In this document: positions 46,417 through 54,731 of the stretch, piece by piece
How positions within the stretch are numbered: the stretch's first letter is position 1
Layout of the letters: every line of letters begins with the position of its first letter
NCBI RefSeq assembly: GCF_025685415.1
Contig: NZ_JAGSYB010000001.1
Span: 3,844,001 to 3,908,000, forward strand
From: Terriglobus aquaticus
Lineage (GTDB): Bacteria > Acidobacteriota > Terriglobia > Terriglobales > Acidobacteriaceae
Direction: 5' to 3'
Length of the DNA: 64,000 nucleotides
The notes under the pieces: generated by a model
What the model was told of the DNA's origin: nothing
Database searches by the model: none
What the model saw: only the letters and a program-made list of their open reading frames with translations
Position numbers and translations under genes: made by a program

Positions 46417-46824
46417 TTAGGAGTTCGCGAAAGGCATGCCAAACGAAAGCACAGCTGTCCGCGGCGGCCTCTGCAGGCGTCCCGTAATCTTGACGCCCTT
46501 CTGCATCTGCTTCCAGATGGTCAAGGCGAAGTCGTTCATGTACAGCAGGCGCATTTCCTTGGAACTGGCGCCACGCTGCGCGTAAATGCTGATCTCGTTC
46601 AGGCGCTGTGTCTGCGCAGAAGCCAGCAGAAACGCCCACATGCTCACACCCGGCGAGTTCTCTGGATCCCGTAGGTCCGCAGCGTCCTGCGACAACGTCC
46701 AGTAGCGCGTCGGAGCGTCCGCCTGTTCCGCGGTATCGACCGCGACGTTCACGTCGACCAGCCTTCCGGAAAATGGCCGTAACAGACCTTCAAATACGAC
46801 TTGCTTGCTCTCAAAAGTGAACAT
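46417..46824 (-). CDS. 135-residue hypothetical protein, first gene of small operon
   Basis: A 135-residue beta-rich protein beginning MFTFESKQVVFEGLLRPFSG. The centre has a WAFLLASAQTQRLNEISIYAQRG segment, then MRLLYMNDFALTIWKQMQKG, and a final PPRTAVLSFGMPF strand. The order helix, strand, strand, long loop, final aromatic strand is loosely like the Hcp/tail-tube fold, but I cannot support that by motif. The ATG at 46824 follows GGAG. It heads a unit of three small genes ending at the terminator at 45894. Confidence 0.65.
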   Translation of the reverse strand: MFTFESKQVVFEGLLRPFSGRLVDVNVAVDTAEQADAPTRYWTLSQDAADLRDPENSPGVSMWAFLLASAQTQRLNEISIYAQRGASSKEMRLLYMNDFALTIWKQMQKGVKITGRLQRPPRTAVLSFGMPFANS

Positions 46825-47073
46825 GGCGGCTCCAGACTGGCTGCACTGCAAAGGTGAGCTCGTCTAGAGAAGAAGTCCGGAATCGGACTAGAGGCGAGAG
46901 AGGTGGTCTTTCCAGTCTAGCCTCTTTACGCATCGCGTGCCGCCCACACCTTAAATCTCCGCTCGGGCACACAATTCCATGCGCGAAGCCTCGCTTGCAG
47001 CAGCGACACTGCTCCAGCAAACGCGAACCCCGGTCAGCGGTTCACCTTTGCGAACCGTTGCGAAGACGCTGGA
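46825..47073. other. 249-base intergenic region before the small operon
   Basis: No gene or tRNA was recognised. A short hairpin AGTCCG-GAAT-CGGACT lies at 46874-46889, with GAGGCGAGAGAGG just after it. The promoter of the small-gene operon must lie here, but I could not pick one out. Confidence 0.4.
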
Positions 47074-47835
47074 CTACTCTTCCACCACCGTATGCGTTCC
47101 CGCCGCCGGCGCAGCCGCCTCTTCCTCAATCGGCAGCCGTTCCCCACGGCGCGCAAACATCCGCCGCACCATCCACAGCGCCAGCACGATCAGCAGCAGT
47201 CCGACCACCACCAGGATGCCGCGCCCATGCGATCGCACCGCGCCTTCCAGCATCGCCGTGGTGCCCATGCCATACTTCAGCGCCAACAGCGCCACCGCCA
47301 GGAACTGCACAAACTTGCCGATAAACAGCGCCGACGTATACGACCGCACGCGCATCTCGAACACGCCCGCCGCCAGCTCAAACACCTTCAGCGGCATCGG
47401 CGGAGGGCACATCGCCGGCAGCATCACCGCCAGGAACTCCTGCCGCTCAAATCGGTCGCGCATCCGCTCATAGCGGCGCCGATCCACCTTGCGCAGCAAC
47501 AGCGCCTCGCCACCCGCCCGGCCAATGTAGAAGGGAAGCAGGCTCCCAATCGTCGACAGCGCCGCTGCCACAATTGCGCTCACCAGCGCATTCTGGTGCT
47601 CACGCGCCACGTAGAACACGACCCACGTGATGATTCCGCCAGGCAGCGGCACCAGCGCCGAATCCAGCAGCGCCAGCCCGCCCAGGCCCCACAGGCCCAG
47701 CGGCGCAAACACCTTGCTGATCCAAAGCCCGAAGCGTGCCAGGCCATGCGTGATCGGGTAAAGCGGACCGTGATGCTTGCCGGCCTCGCTGGCGGTCTGC
47801 GCCAGCAGCGTGGCGACAAGTGGAACGTGGATCAT
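47074..47835 (-). CDS. DedA/VTT-domain membrane protein
   Basis: A 253-residue inner-membrane protein of the DedA/SNARE-associated (VTT) type, linked to lipid scrambling. Features are LALLDSALVPLPGGIITW, a re-entrant loop; STIGSLLPFYIGRAGGEALLLRK, with the conserved GxxxGYxxGR-like step; and the second half MLPAMCPPPMPLKVFELAAGVFEM. About five hydrophobic segments are visible, and the C-terminal tail is charged. The pattern is nearest YqaA-type members. Standalone gene. Confidence 0.85.
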   Translation of the reverse strand: MIHVPLVATLLAQTASEAGKHHGPLYPITHGLARFGLWISKVFAPLGLWGLGGLALLDSALVPLPGGIITWVVFYVAREHQNALVSAIVAAALSTIGSLLPFYIGRAGGEALLLRKVDRRRYERMRDRFERQEFLAVMLPAMCPPPMPLKVFELAAGVFEMRVRSYTSALFIGKFVQFLAVALLALKYGMGTTAMLEGAVRSHGRGILVVVGLLLIVLALWMVRRMFARRGERLPIEEEAAAPAAGTHTVVEE

Positions 47836-48029
47836 GCTCGGGTCATTTTACCCTTCGGCCCGCCTGCGCCACCCCGCGTGGCGCGTCAAAGCCGATCCCC
47901 GGGCCGCACCTCTTCGCCCAAAACCCGCCTCAGGATGCGAAAATGTACCGAGCGCACCCTCGGCCCTGCCCTCTGTCACCGGGGCGAACGAAACTCTTTC
48001 GCGCCGGAACGAGTCAGACCTAGCAGGCA

Positions 48030-49124
48030 ATGCCAACCGTCGAAACACCACCGGAGCACGAAGCTCCGCAGCCGCCGCCCGATCCGGGTTCCGACACTCC
48101 GCGCTCTTCGCGGGGCCGCTCCGGCAACGGCCGCCGCTACGACTACTACGACACGCACGAACTCATCACGCTCATCGACCAGATCGACGACGAGCGCGCC
48201 CGCGCCCGCTTCCGCGAAGCCGTCTACCTCGCCGTTATCCTCTGGCTGGTCATGGCGCTGGCCTACATCTTCCTTCCGCGCTGGCTGCCGCACCGCCCCG
48301 TCCTCATCGTTCAGGACCGCAACCCCAAGGAACTCACCTACCTCGAAACTCCGCCCAACCTGAAAGACATGCTGCGCCAGAAACCCGCGCCGCACATCAG
48401 CGAGCACACGGCCGAGGCGCAAACCCCGCGCCCGACCAAGGCGCCCACGCCGCCTGAGCCGCGCGCCGGCCACCCCGAACCGCCCGCGCCGCGCCCGCAG
48501 CCGCAACCGGCCCAGCCCGCACCGCAGCAGCCTCAGGCACAGCAGCAACCGCCGCAGCAGCAGACCCACGTCACGCCGCAGCCCACGCCGCACCCGAACG
48601 TCCCGCCCATCGTGGCCGATGCGCCCGCGCCGTCGTCCCAGCGCCAGCCCAACTTCAACAACCAGCAGAGCGCCTCCTCCGCCATCGCCGACGCCGCCCG
48701 CAGCTCCCGCTCGCAAAGCGGCCTCCCCGACCAGCAGGGCGACTATGGCAACGCTCCGGGCAAGCAGGGGCAGGGCAAAGCCGGCTACGAAATCCTCTCG
48801 GATACCCAGGGCGTCGACTTCGGCCGCTACATCCAGCGGCTGCTCGCGCAGGTCCGCCGCGCCTGGCTGCCCCTCATCCCCGAGGAGTGCAACTCGCCCC
48901 TCTTCAAGCAGGGCATCACCGGCGTCCGCTTCACCATCCAGCCCGACGGCCGCATCACCGGCATGAACCTCGACTACTCCACCCACGACGACGCCATCAA
49001 CCGCGCCGCCTGGGGCTCGCTCAAGAGCATCGGCTCGGCCCCACCCCTGCCCAAGGAGTTCCACGGCCCCAACCTCGAACTCCGCATCGAGTTCCGCGTC
49101 AACAAAGACCGCGACCTGCAGTAG
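48030..49124 (+). CDS. TonB-like energy-transducing protein
   Basis: A 364-residue protein with the TonB/TolA layout. A cytoplasmic N-terminus is followed by one transmembrane helix (about 65-83, YLAVILWLVMALAYIFLP). The periplasmic spacer of about 150 residues is very rich in Pro, Gln and Ala (RPQPQPAQPAPQQPQAQQQP). The C-terminal domain resembles TonB_C (VRRAWLPLIPEE, GVRFTIQPDGRITGMNLDYST, AAWGSLKSIGSAPPLPKEF). The spacer could span the periplasm to reach receptors such as the Oar-like one here. No exbB or exbD is adjacent. A 56-residue membrane protein follows after 6 bases. Confidence 0.85.
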   Translation: MPTVETPPEHEAPQPPPDPGSDTPRSSRGRSGNGRRYDYYDTHELITLIDQIDDERARARFREAVYLAVILWLVMALAYIFLPRWLPHRPVLIVQDRNPKELTYLETPPNLKDMLRQKPAPHISEHTAEAQTPRPTKAPTPPEPRAGHPEPPAPRPQPQPAQPAPQQPQAQQQPPQQQTHVTPQPTPHPNVPPIVADAPAPSSQRQPNFNNQQSASSAIADAARSSRSQSGLPDQQGDYGNAPGKQGQGKAGYEILSDTQGVDFGRYIQRLLAQVRRAWLPLIPEECNSPLFKQGITGVRFTIQPDGRITGMNLDYSTHDDAINRAAWGSLKSIGSAPPLPKEFHGPNLELRIEFRVNKDRDLQ

Positions 49125-49130
49125 CGCTCC

Positions 49131-49301
49131 ATGAGCACACAGCAGCAACCGGACGATCTGGCAGCCCGCAACGCAACCCAGCGCCGCAGCCAACTCATCG
49201 TCCTCCTCATCGCCGCCGCGGCCATCCTCATCGCCAGCGTCCTGCTCGCCGGCCCCCGCAACATCTTTCTCCCGAACTGGTGGCGCATCGACCTGCCCTA
49301 A
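49131..49301 (+). CDS. 56-residue single-pass membrane protein after the TonB-like gene
   Basis: A short gene starting ATG at 49131, six bases after the TonB-like stop. It encodes MSTQQQPDDLAARNATQRR, a transmembrane helix of about 22 residues (LIVLLIAAAAILIASVLLAG), and a short aromatic tail (NIFLPNWWRIDLP). The composition, tight spacing and clean helix support a real gene. A role with the TonB-like protein is inferred only from position. Confidence 0.65.
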   Translation: MSTQQQPDDLAARNATQRRSQLIVLLIAAAAILIASVLLAGPRNIFLPNWWRIDLP

Positions 49302-49419
49302 CGGCATACCGCCGCAACTGCCCGACCATCGAAGAATGGATCGCAGCCCGCGTGAGCCAGTCATCGCAGCACGGCGTGAAGCGGACACCGCAGCTCTGCA
49401 TAACCTGAGAGGGAGGGAG

Positions 49420-49474
49420 CAGCGGCCTTCAGGCCGCTGAATCGCGACCGCCGCGATGCAGGGCTTTAGCCCTG
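49420..49474. repeat. Intergenic REP-like palindromes
   Basis: CAGCGGCCT-TC-AGGCCGCTG (49420-49439) and CAGGGCT-TT-AGCCCTG (49459-49474) lie between the TonB-like unit and miaA. The second shares the GGCTTTAGC core found inside lhr. Both arms are perfect. Confidence 0.6.
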
Positions 49475-49492
49475 GGCCTCTCCCCCGCTAAG

Positions 49493-50434
49493 GTGGATGC
49501 AGTGGCCACCAACTCACAGAACGACCCGCTCCTCGTCGTCCTCGTCGGCCCGACTGCCTCCGGCAAAACCGCGCTCTCGCTCGCTCTCGCGGAACACCTC
49601 AACGGCGAGATCATCTCCTGCGACTCCGTAGCGGTCTACCGCGGCATGGACATCGGCTCCGCCAAGCCCACCCCCGCCGAGCAGGCCCGCATCCCGCACC
49701 ACCTCACCGACGTCGCCACCCCGGCCACCGACTACACCGCCGGCGACTACGGCCGCGCCGCCCGCGCCGCCGCCCACAGCATCGCCTCGCGCGGTAAGAC
49801 CCCCATTGTCGCCGGCGGCACCGGCCTATACCTCCGCGCCTTCCTCGACGGCCTCAGCCCCATGCCCACCCGCAACGAAGCCCTCCGCGACCGCCTGCGC
49901 ACCTTCAGCACACGCCGCGGCCCCGCCTCGCTCCATCGCCTGCTCACGCGCCTCGACCCGGCCGCCGCCGCATCGATCCACCCCAACGACGAACCCAAGC
50001 TCATCCGCGCCCTCGAAGTCAGGCTCCTCGCCCGTCAACCGATCACGGAAGCCTGGCAGGACCAGCGCCCCGAACCGCTCACCGGCTTCCATGTCGTCCA
50101 GTTCGGCCTCGCCCCGCCGCGCGCCGACCTCTACACCCGCATCAACGCGCGATGCGCCGCAATGTTCGCGAACGGCCTAATCGAAGAAACCCGCAACCTA
50201 ATCGCCGAGTACGGCCCCACCCCGCGAGCCTTCCAAGCCCTGGGCTATGCGCAGGCTTCCGCCGTCCTCCGCAACGAACTCACCGAGCCCGAAGCCATCG
50301 CCGCCACGCAGCAAGGCCACCGCAACTACAGCAAACGCCAGGGAACCTGGTTCCGCCGCGACCCGCGCATCCACTGGCTCCCCACCTTCGGCGAAACCGC
50401 ACTCCCAGCACTCCTGCAGGCGCTCAAGGCATAG
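49493..50434 (+). CDS. miaA: tRNA dimethylallyltransferase
   Basis: The enzyme adds a dimethylallyl group to N6 of A37 in tRNAs reading codons that begin with U. The 313-residue protein has P-loop VGPTASGKTALS (near 18-29), the ISCDSVAVYRGMDIGSAKP segment with substrate-binding Asp, HHLTDVATP, GGTGLYLRAF, and the tail QQGHRNYSKRQGTWFRRD that binds tRNA. A GTG start at 49493 or 49502 is possible; both are weak. Good overall match and length. Confidence 0.95.
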   Translation: MDAVATNSQNDPLLVVLVGPTASGKTALSLALAEHLNGEIISCDSVAVYRGMDIGSAKPTPAEQARIPHHLTDVATPATDYTAGDYGRAARAAAHSIASRGKTPIVAGGTGLYLRAFLDGLSPMPTRNEALRDRLRTFSTRRGPASLHRLLTRLDPAAAASIHPNDEPKLIRALEVRLLARQPITEAWQDQRPEPLTGFHVVQFGLAPPRADLYTRINARCAAMFANGLIEETRNLIAEYGPTPRAFQALGYAQASAVLRNELTEPEAIAATQQGHRNYSKRQGTWFRRDPRIHWLPTFGETALPALLQALKA

Positions 50435-50636
50435 GCAACTCCCAGCCCCGCCCCGCCAGCGAGCTCAAACGCCCTGCCCTCACAAGGTGTCATCCTGAGC
50501 GCAGCGAAGGACCTGCTTTTCCCGCGGGCCACAACACCGTCGGGCAAGTCGCCACCCAGCGGCGCTCCGCTCAACCCTATCCCTACCGCCTCAACGCTTT
50601 CTCCCTAATCCCTGAGCCCTACTCCCTACTCCCTCA
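50435..50636. other. 202-base intergenic region with a common bacterial repeat
   Basis: It holds GTCATCCTGAGCGCAGCGAA (from 50489) followed by GGACCTGCTTTT, a sequence I recognise as a dispersed intergenic repeat in acidobacteria and some delta-proteobacteria. A CCCTA/TCCCT-rich run follows (about 50575-50636). No gene is visible. Confidence 0.5.
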
Positions 50637-51704
50637 CTACTGCGCCGGCTGCACCGTCAGATTGTCCTCCAACCGGAACCGCAACAGCGTCTCCGCGGGA
50701 ATCGTAATGTCCTTGTTACCCGTAACCCCGGCCAGGAACGTTCCCAGCCCACCGCCAGCCAGCGCACCCACCGCCAGGCCAACGCCGCCCGTCGCTACGC
50801 CACCTACCAGTGCGCCCACACCCGCCGTCCCGCCAATAAATCCAGCGGTCCGCTTGCCCTTGCCCTTCTTGGTCTCCGTCACTCCGGCCGTTTCAATTGG
50901 GTATACCTTGCCGTTGAAGACCATGCTCGTCAGCCGCAAGCCCAGGTAGCTCCGCCCCTTGAAGTGCCCGCGCTTGTGCGCTTCCGTTACCACTCCGTTG
51001 AACCGCGTTCCCCGCGGCAGCACCACGTTGCCATCGCGCCGGATCGTCTCCGCAAGCGACCCGCTGAACCGGTCGCCCGCATGCGTGTGCTTCACCGACA
51101 GCGTCTGGTTGATCCGGATCGCAATGCCTGTCCCCGCCGGCAGCGTCACATTTGTAGGCACGAAGTTCGCCGGCGGAGCCTCCGGCGCATCCGGCCCTGA
51201 ACCAATTCCCGCGCCCGCCCCAGCGACGGCTCCATTCACCGCCGGTCCCACACTCGGCGCCGCCACCGTCGGCGCAGGCGCAATCGGCGTCGATCCCACC
51301 ACCGACCCCGGAGGCAGCGGTTCACCCGAAGCAGGAGCAGCAACCCCCGTCTTCGGCCCCATGAACGTCACAGTGTTCCCCGGCGCCGGCCGAGCCCCGT
51401 TCGAATAGTCGGGCAGGTTCGCCGGCAGCGGCGCACCCGCCGGCTCGGTCTGCGTATTCACGCTCACCGGCTGGCCCACGGCCTGCGGCGGCTGTACCAC
51501 CGTCACCGTGGTTTTCCCATCCTTGTCGACGCTGACCACCTGCTGCGCCTGCCCGGTCGCAATCGCGTCCTGCTTGGCCTTCTCCACAGCCCGGTCATAC
51601 GCGGACTTGCAGCCGCTCAACGGTGCAACCAGCGCAAACACTACCGCCCCCGCAGCCAAAGAACGCCGCGCTGAAACCCGCAAAGCAGAAATCGAAGAAG
51701 TCAT
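50637..51704 (-). CDS. Lipoprotein with glycine-zipper region, function unknown
   Basis: A 355-residue protein with a lipoprotein signal (AAGAVVFALVAPLSGCKS, lipobox LSGC at about residue 32). Next is a long Pro/Ala/Val-rich linker. A soluble domain follows with GTGIAIRINQTLSVKHTHAGDRFSGSLA and VVLPRGTRFNGVVTEAHKRG, resembling the beta-rich parts of TrbI-like or BON-like envelope proteins. Near the end is a glycine-zipper stretch (GGTAGVGALVGGVATGGVG) that may insert in a membrane. The start ATG at 51704 is the one giving a signal peptide. Confidence 0.75.
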   Translation of the reverse strand: MTSSISALRVSARRSLAAGAVVFALVAPLSGCKSAYDRAVEKAKQDAIATGQAQQVVSVDKDGKTTVTVVQPPQAVGQPVSVNTQTEPAGAPLPANLPDYSNGARPAPGNTVTFMGPKTGVAAPASGEPLPPGSVVGSTPIAPAPTVAAPSVGPAVNGAVAGAGAGIGSGPDAPEAPPANFVPTNVTLPAGTGIAIRINQTLSVKHTHAGDRFSGSLAETIRRDGNVVLPRGTRFNGVVTEAHKRGHFKGRSYLGLRLTSMVFNGKVYPIETAGVTETKKGKGKRTAGFIGGTAGVGALVGGVATGGVGLAVGALAGGGLGTFLAGVTGNKDITIPAETLLRFRLEDNLTVQPAQ

Positions 51705-51799
51705 CCCAAGCGCCTCCCAAACCCAATGCGCTTGGGATGCGACAGAAGCCGACAAGGTGAACCCGCCGCAACGATTTCAGCCGTCGACGCTTACCGCGC

Positions 51800-53149
51800 T
51801 CAGGACGCCCGAAACACCACCCGCCCCTGGCTCACCGTGTACCGCACCCGGCCCACCATCGCCGCGCCATCGAACGGCGTATTCCGTGACCGCGAAGCCG
51901 TCGCCGTTACGTCGTAGGCGTACGAAGCCCCGGCATCGAACACCACCACGTCCGCCGACAACCCCACACCCAGCGCACCCAGGTCGTCCCGCCCCAGCAC
52001 CTTCGCCGGCGCGCTCGTCATCAGCGCCAGTACCTTGCCCTGCGCCATCCCATGCTCCCGGTGCAACACGCGCAGCGCCACGCCCAGCGCCGTCTCCAGC
52101 CCCACAATCCCATTCGGAGCGCGCTCAAACTCCACGCCCTTCTCCCACGCGGCATGCGGCGCATGATCCGTCGCCAGCACATCCACGGTTCCGTCCAGCA
52201 CCGCCGCAATGCACGCGTCGCGATCCTCCGCCGAACGCAACGGCGGATTCATCTTGAACCGCGTGTCATACCGCACCGATCTCTGCGCCGCGTCACCAGC
52301 AATCGCCTCGTCGGTAAGCGCAATATGGTGCGGAGCCACCTCGCACGTCACGTGCAGCCCGCGCCGCTTCGCCTGCCGAATCGCCTCCAGCGCCTTCGCC
52401 GTCGACACATGCTGCACATGCAGATGCGGCCGCACCTTGTCCGCCCGCTCAATCTCTTCCAGCAGCCGAATATCCCGCTCCACAATCGACGACTCGGCCT
52501 CAACCGGCATCCCGCGCAGCCCCAACCGAAAGCTCACCGGCCCCGCGTTCATGCTGGCGCCGACCGTCATGCGCGTATCTTCCGCATGCTGCGAAACCGG
52601 AACGCCCAGCCGCCCCGCCGTCCGCAACGCCTCGCGCATCACCTCGTCCTGCAGCACCGGCTTGCCGTCATCCGTAAATCCCACCGCGCCCGCTGCATGC
52701 AGCGCAGCCATGTCCGTCAGCCGCTCGCCCATGCTGCCCACGGTCACCGCCGGCATGGCCAGCACGCGCACCGCCGCCTGGCGCTTCGGGCTCATCACAA
52801 ACTCCAGCCACTCCACGCTGTCCGTCACCGGAGACGTATTCGGCATCGCCACCACGGTCGTAAACCCGCCCGCCGCCGCCGCGCGCGTGCCCGTTGCAAT
52901 CGTCTCCTTGTGCGTCTGCCCCGGCTCACGCAGGTGCACGTGCACATCGATAAATCCCGGCGCCACCGCCAGCCCCGTGCAGTCGATCACCTCGGCCCCG
53001 GCATCCTTTGCGCGCGCATCCAGCGCACCCGCCTCGCCGGTATGAATCGCCGCCACCGCACCATCTGCAATCAGCACATCGCCGCGAAAGCTGCGATCCT
53101 CCGCCGGCTGCAACAGCGTCCCACCCCGCAACAACACCGCTCCACTCAC
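51800..53149 (-). CDS. pyrC: Dihydroorotase
   Basis: It catalyses ring closure of carbamoyl aspartate to dihydroorotate, the third step of de novo pyrimidine synthesis. The 449-residue protein belongs to the class I amidohydrolases: GFIDVHVHLREPGQTHKET gives the zinc ligands, TTVVAMPNTSPV follows, a later HVQHVST supplies another His, and DVLATDHAPHA supplies the catalytic Asp. The GTG at 53149 is chosen because it overlaps the pyrB stop (GTGA); the ATG at 53194 would place an Arg-rich, non-family N-terminus. It is downstream of pyrB in the same operon. Confidence 0.93.
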   Translation of the reverse strand: MSGAVLLRGGTLLQPAEDRSFRGDVLIADGAVAAIHTGEAGALDARAKDAGAEVIDCTGLAVAPGFIDVHVHLREPGQTHKETIATGTRAAAAGGFTTVVAMPNTSPVTDSVEWLEFVMSPKRQAAVRVLAMPAVTVGSMGERLTDMAALHAAGAVGFTDDGKPVLQDEVMREALRTAGRLGVPVSQHAEDTRMTVGASMNAGPVSFRLGLRGMPVEAESSIVERDIRLLEEIERADKVRPHLHVQHVSTAKALEAIRQAKRRGLHVTCEVAPHHIALTDEAIAGDAAQRSVRYDTRFKMNPPLRSAEDRDACIAAVLDGTVDVLATDHAPHAAWEKGVEFERAPNGIVGLETALGVALRVLHREHGMAQGKVLALMTSAPAKVLGRDDLGALGVGLSADVVVFDAGASYAYDVTATASRSRNTPFDGAAMVGRVRYTVSQGRVVFRAS

Positions 53150-54147
53150 GCGCGCACCTCGCCTGCTGACTCGCCGCACCCCAGCGCCCGGCACAACAGC
53201 GCCATCCGCACCTGCAGCCCATGCGTCACCTGCCGCTCAATCCGCGACTGCGCCCCATCCGCCACATCACTCGTAATCTCCAGCCCACGCACCATCGGCC
53301 CCGGATGCATCACCAGCGCTCCCGGCCCAAACTCCGCCAGCCGCCGCCCGTGCAACTGGTAGTCGCGCACATACGAGTTCACATCTAGCTCCAAGCCCGC
53401 CAGCCGCTCCCGCTGCACTCGCAACATCATCGCCACATCCGCTTGTCGCAGCGCGCGCTCAAAGTCCCGCTCAACCTCGAGCCCGGGTGCCAGCGACAGC
53501 GCCTCCTCCGGCAACAACTCCACCGGCCCGCACAGAATCACCCGAGCGCCCAGCCGCGGCAGCAGCCTCGCGTTGCTGCGCGCCACCCGCGAATGCCGAA
53601 TGTCCCCGGTAATCACCACTACTTTGCCGCGCAAAGTGTCCGCGCTCAACCCAGTAGGCTCAGTCCCAAACCACTCCAGCATCGTCCGCAGATCCAGCAG
53701 CGCCTGCGACGGATGCTCATGCATCCCATCGCCCGCATTCAGCACCGGCAACCCCGTCGACCGCGCCAGCACCTCCGGCGCGCCCGAAAAGTTCGACCGC
53801 AGAATGATGCACTCCGCGCCCAGCGCGCGCAGCGTCACGCCCGTATCGTGCAGGCTCTCGCCTTTTTCAATGGAAGAAGACTTGTCGCTCACCAGCGTCG
53901 TCATCGCACCCAGCGACTTCGCCGCCAGCTCAAAGCTGGTCCGCGTCCGCGTGCTCGACTCGTAAAACAGCAGCGCAACCTTGCGCCCATCCAGCCGCGC
54001 CACGCGCTCGCGATGCGCTTCTGCCGCCAGCGCATCGCCCTGTTGCAGGACCGCGCTCACTTGCTCCAGCGAAAGATCCGCAATCGAAAGCAGCGAACCC
54101 GCCTGCGTCCCGCCGCCACTCACTTGCTCCCTGCCACCATCAATCAT
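53146..54147 (-). CDS. pyrB: Aspartate carbamoyltransferase catalytic subunit
   Basis: It condenses carbamoyl phosphate with aspartate, the second step of pyrimidine synthesis. The 333-residue protein has FYESSTRTRTSFELAAKSLG, the carbamoyl-phosphate site, DGMHEHPSQALLDL, GDIRHSRVARSNARLLPRLG and MHPGPMVRG. The N-terminal 15 residues are low complexity. No pyrI is adjacent. A palindrome ACTTTGC-CGC-GCAAAGT is read in frame at 53621-53637. The pyrR gene lies 2.3 kb upstream on the same strand, with a small gene and bshA between, plus an oppositely directed gene. Confidence 0.96.
   Translation of the reverse strand: MIDGGREQVSGGGTQAGSLLSIADLSLEQVSAVLQQGDALAAEAHRERVARLDGRKVALLFYESSTRTRTSFELAAKSLGAMTTLVSDKSSSIEKGESLHDTGVTLRALGAECIILRSNFSGAPEVLARSTGLPVLNAGDGMHEHPSQALLDLRTMLEWFGTEPTGLSADTLRGKVVVITGDIRHSRVARSNARLLPRLGARVILCGPVELLPEEALSLAPGLEVERDFERALRQADVAMMLRVQRERLAGLELDVNSYVRDYQLHGRRLAEFGPGALVMHPGPMVRGLEITSDVADGAQSRIERQVTHGLQVRMALLCRALGCGESAGEVRA
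53621..53637. repeat. ACTTTGC-N3-GCAAAGT palindrome inside pyrB
   Basis: ACTTTGC-CGC-GCAAAGT lies within the codons for TLRGKVVV of pyrB. The same arms occur downstream of gyrB (35501-35517). Confidence 0.5.
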
Positions 54148-54280
54148 GCCAAGCCGATGCTATCAAGTCGTTCGGCTTGGGCACCTGTCGTCAGCAGCGT
54201 GCCGTCGCGGCGGGAGACGCGGGCACGCACAGTCGCGCGGCACATCGAGGCCGCGACAGCTTTCCGTCCTGGTGCGAACG

Positions 54281-54490
54281 TTAGAAGATGCGCGGAACCA
54301 GGTGGTATGCATCCGTTTCCAACGATGCCCGAATCTGCGGCTTCCCGTCGCCCGGCGTGCCCAGCTTGGCCTCACTCGGTTCCGCCGGCGGGTCGTGAAC
54401 CACGCAGATACATTCGCAGCCCTTCACATACGCCTGTGCCAGGCCGCGCGCCATGTCCCCACAGGTGTGTGCCAGATCCGAAACGTGCAT
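54281..54490 (-). CDS. 69-residue hypothetical protein upstream of pyrB
   Basis: A small soluble product starting MHVSDLAHTCGDMARGLAQAYVKG, with three Cys (HTCGD, GCECICVV) and a Pro-containing C-terminal half ending TDAYHLVPRIF. The ATG at 54490 has GGAGGG 4 bases before it. The Cys pattern could bind a metal, but no known motif is formed. It reads toward pyrB with 133 bases between. No family was recognised. Confidence 0.55.
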   Translation of the reverse strand: MHVSDLAHTCGDMARGLAQAYVKGCECICVVHDPPAEPSEAKLGTPGDGKPQIRASLETDAYHLVPRIF

Positions 54491-54731
54491 GTCGCCCTCC
54501 GTCTCCGCTCGGGGCCGCGCTGCCGTGGTGTTCGCGCCTCGGCGCGGTCTGCGGATCGACGATCTTCCGGAAGCAGCATCGCCAGCGCCACTCTCCGAAG
54601 GCCACCAACATAACTCCACCGCAACATCTTTGGCACAACTTTGTTGCCTACAACCGCTACAGCGGCGCGTGCTTTCACGCATCGCTTCGGCTTACGAGCG
54701 CAAAGACCGGCATGGTAGAACGTGAAGCATC

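Noticed and set aside
46417-46824. Calling the 135-residue protein an Hcp-type secretion protein
   Set aside because: The strand order is only loosely similar and no Hcp motif or other type VI gene is nearby; kept as a hypothesis for structure prediction.
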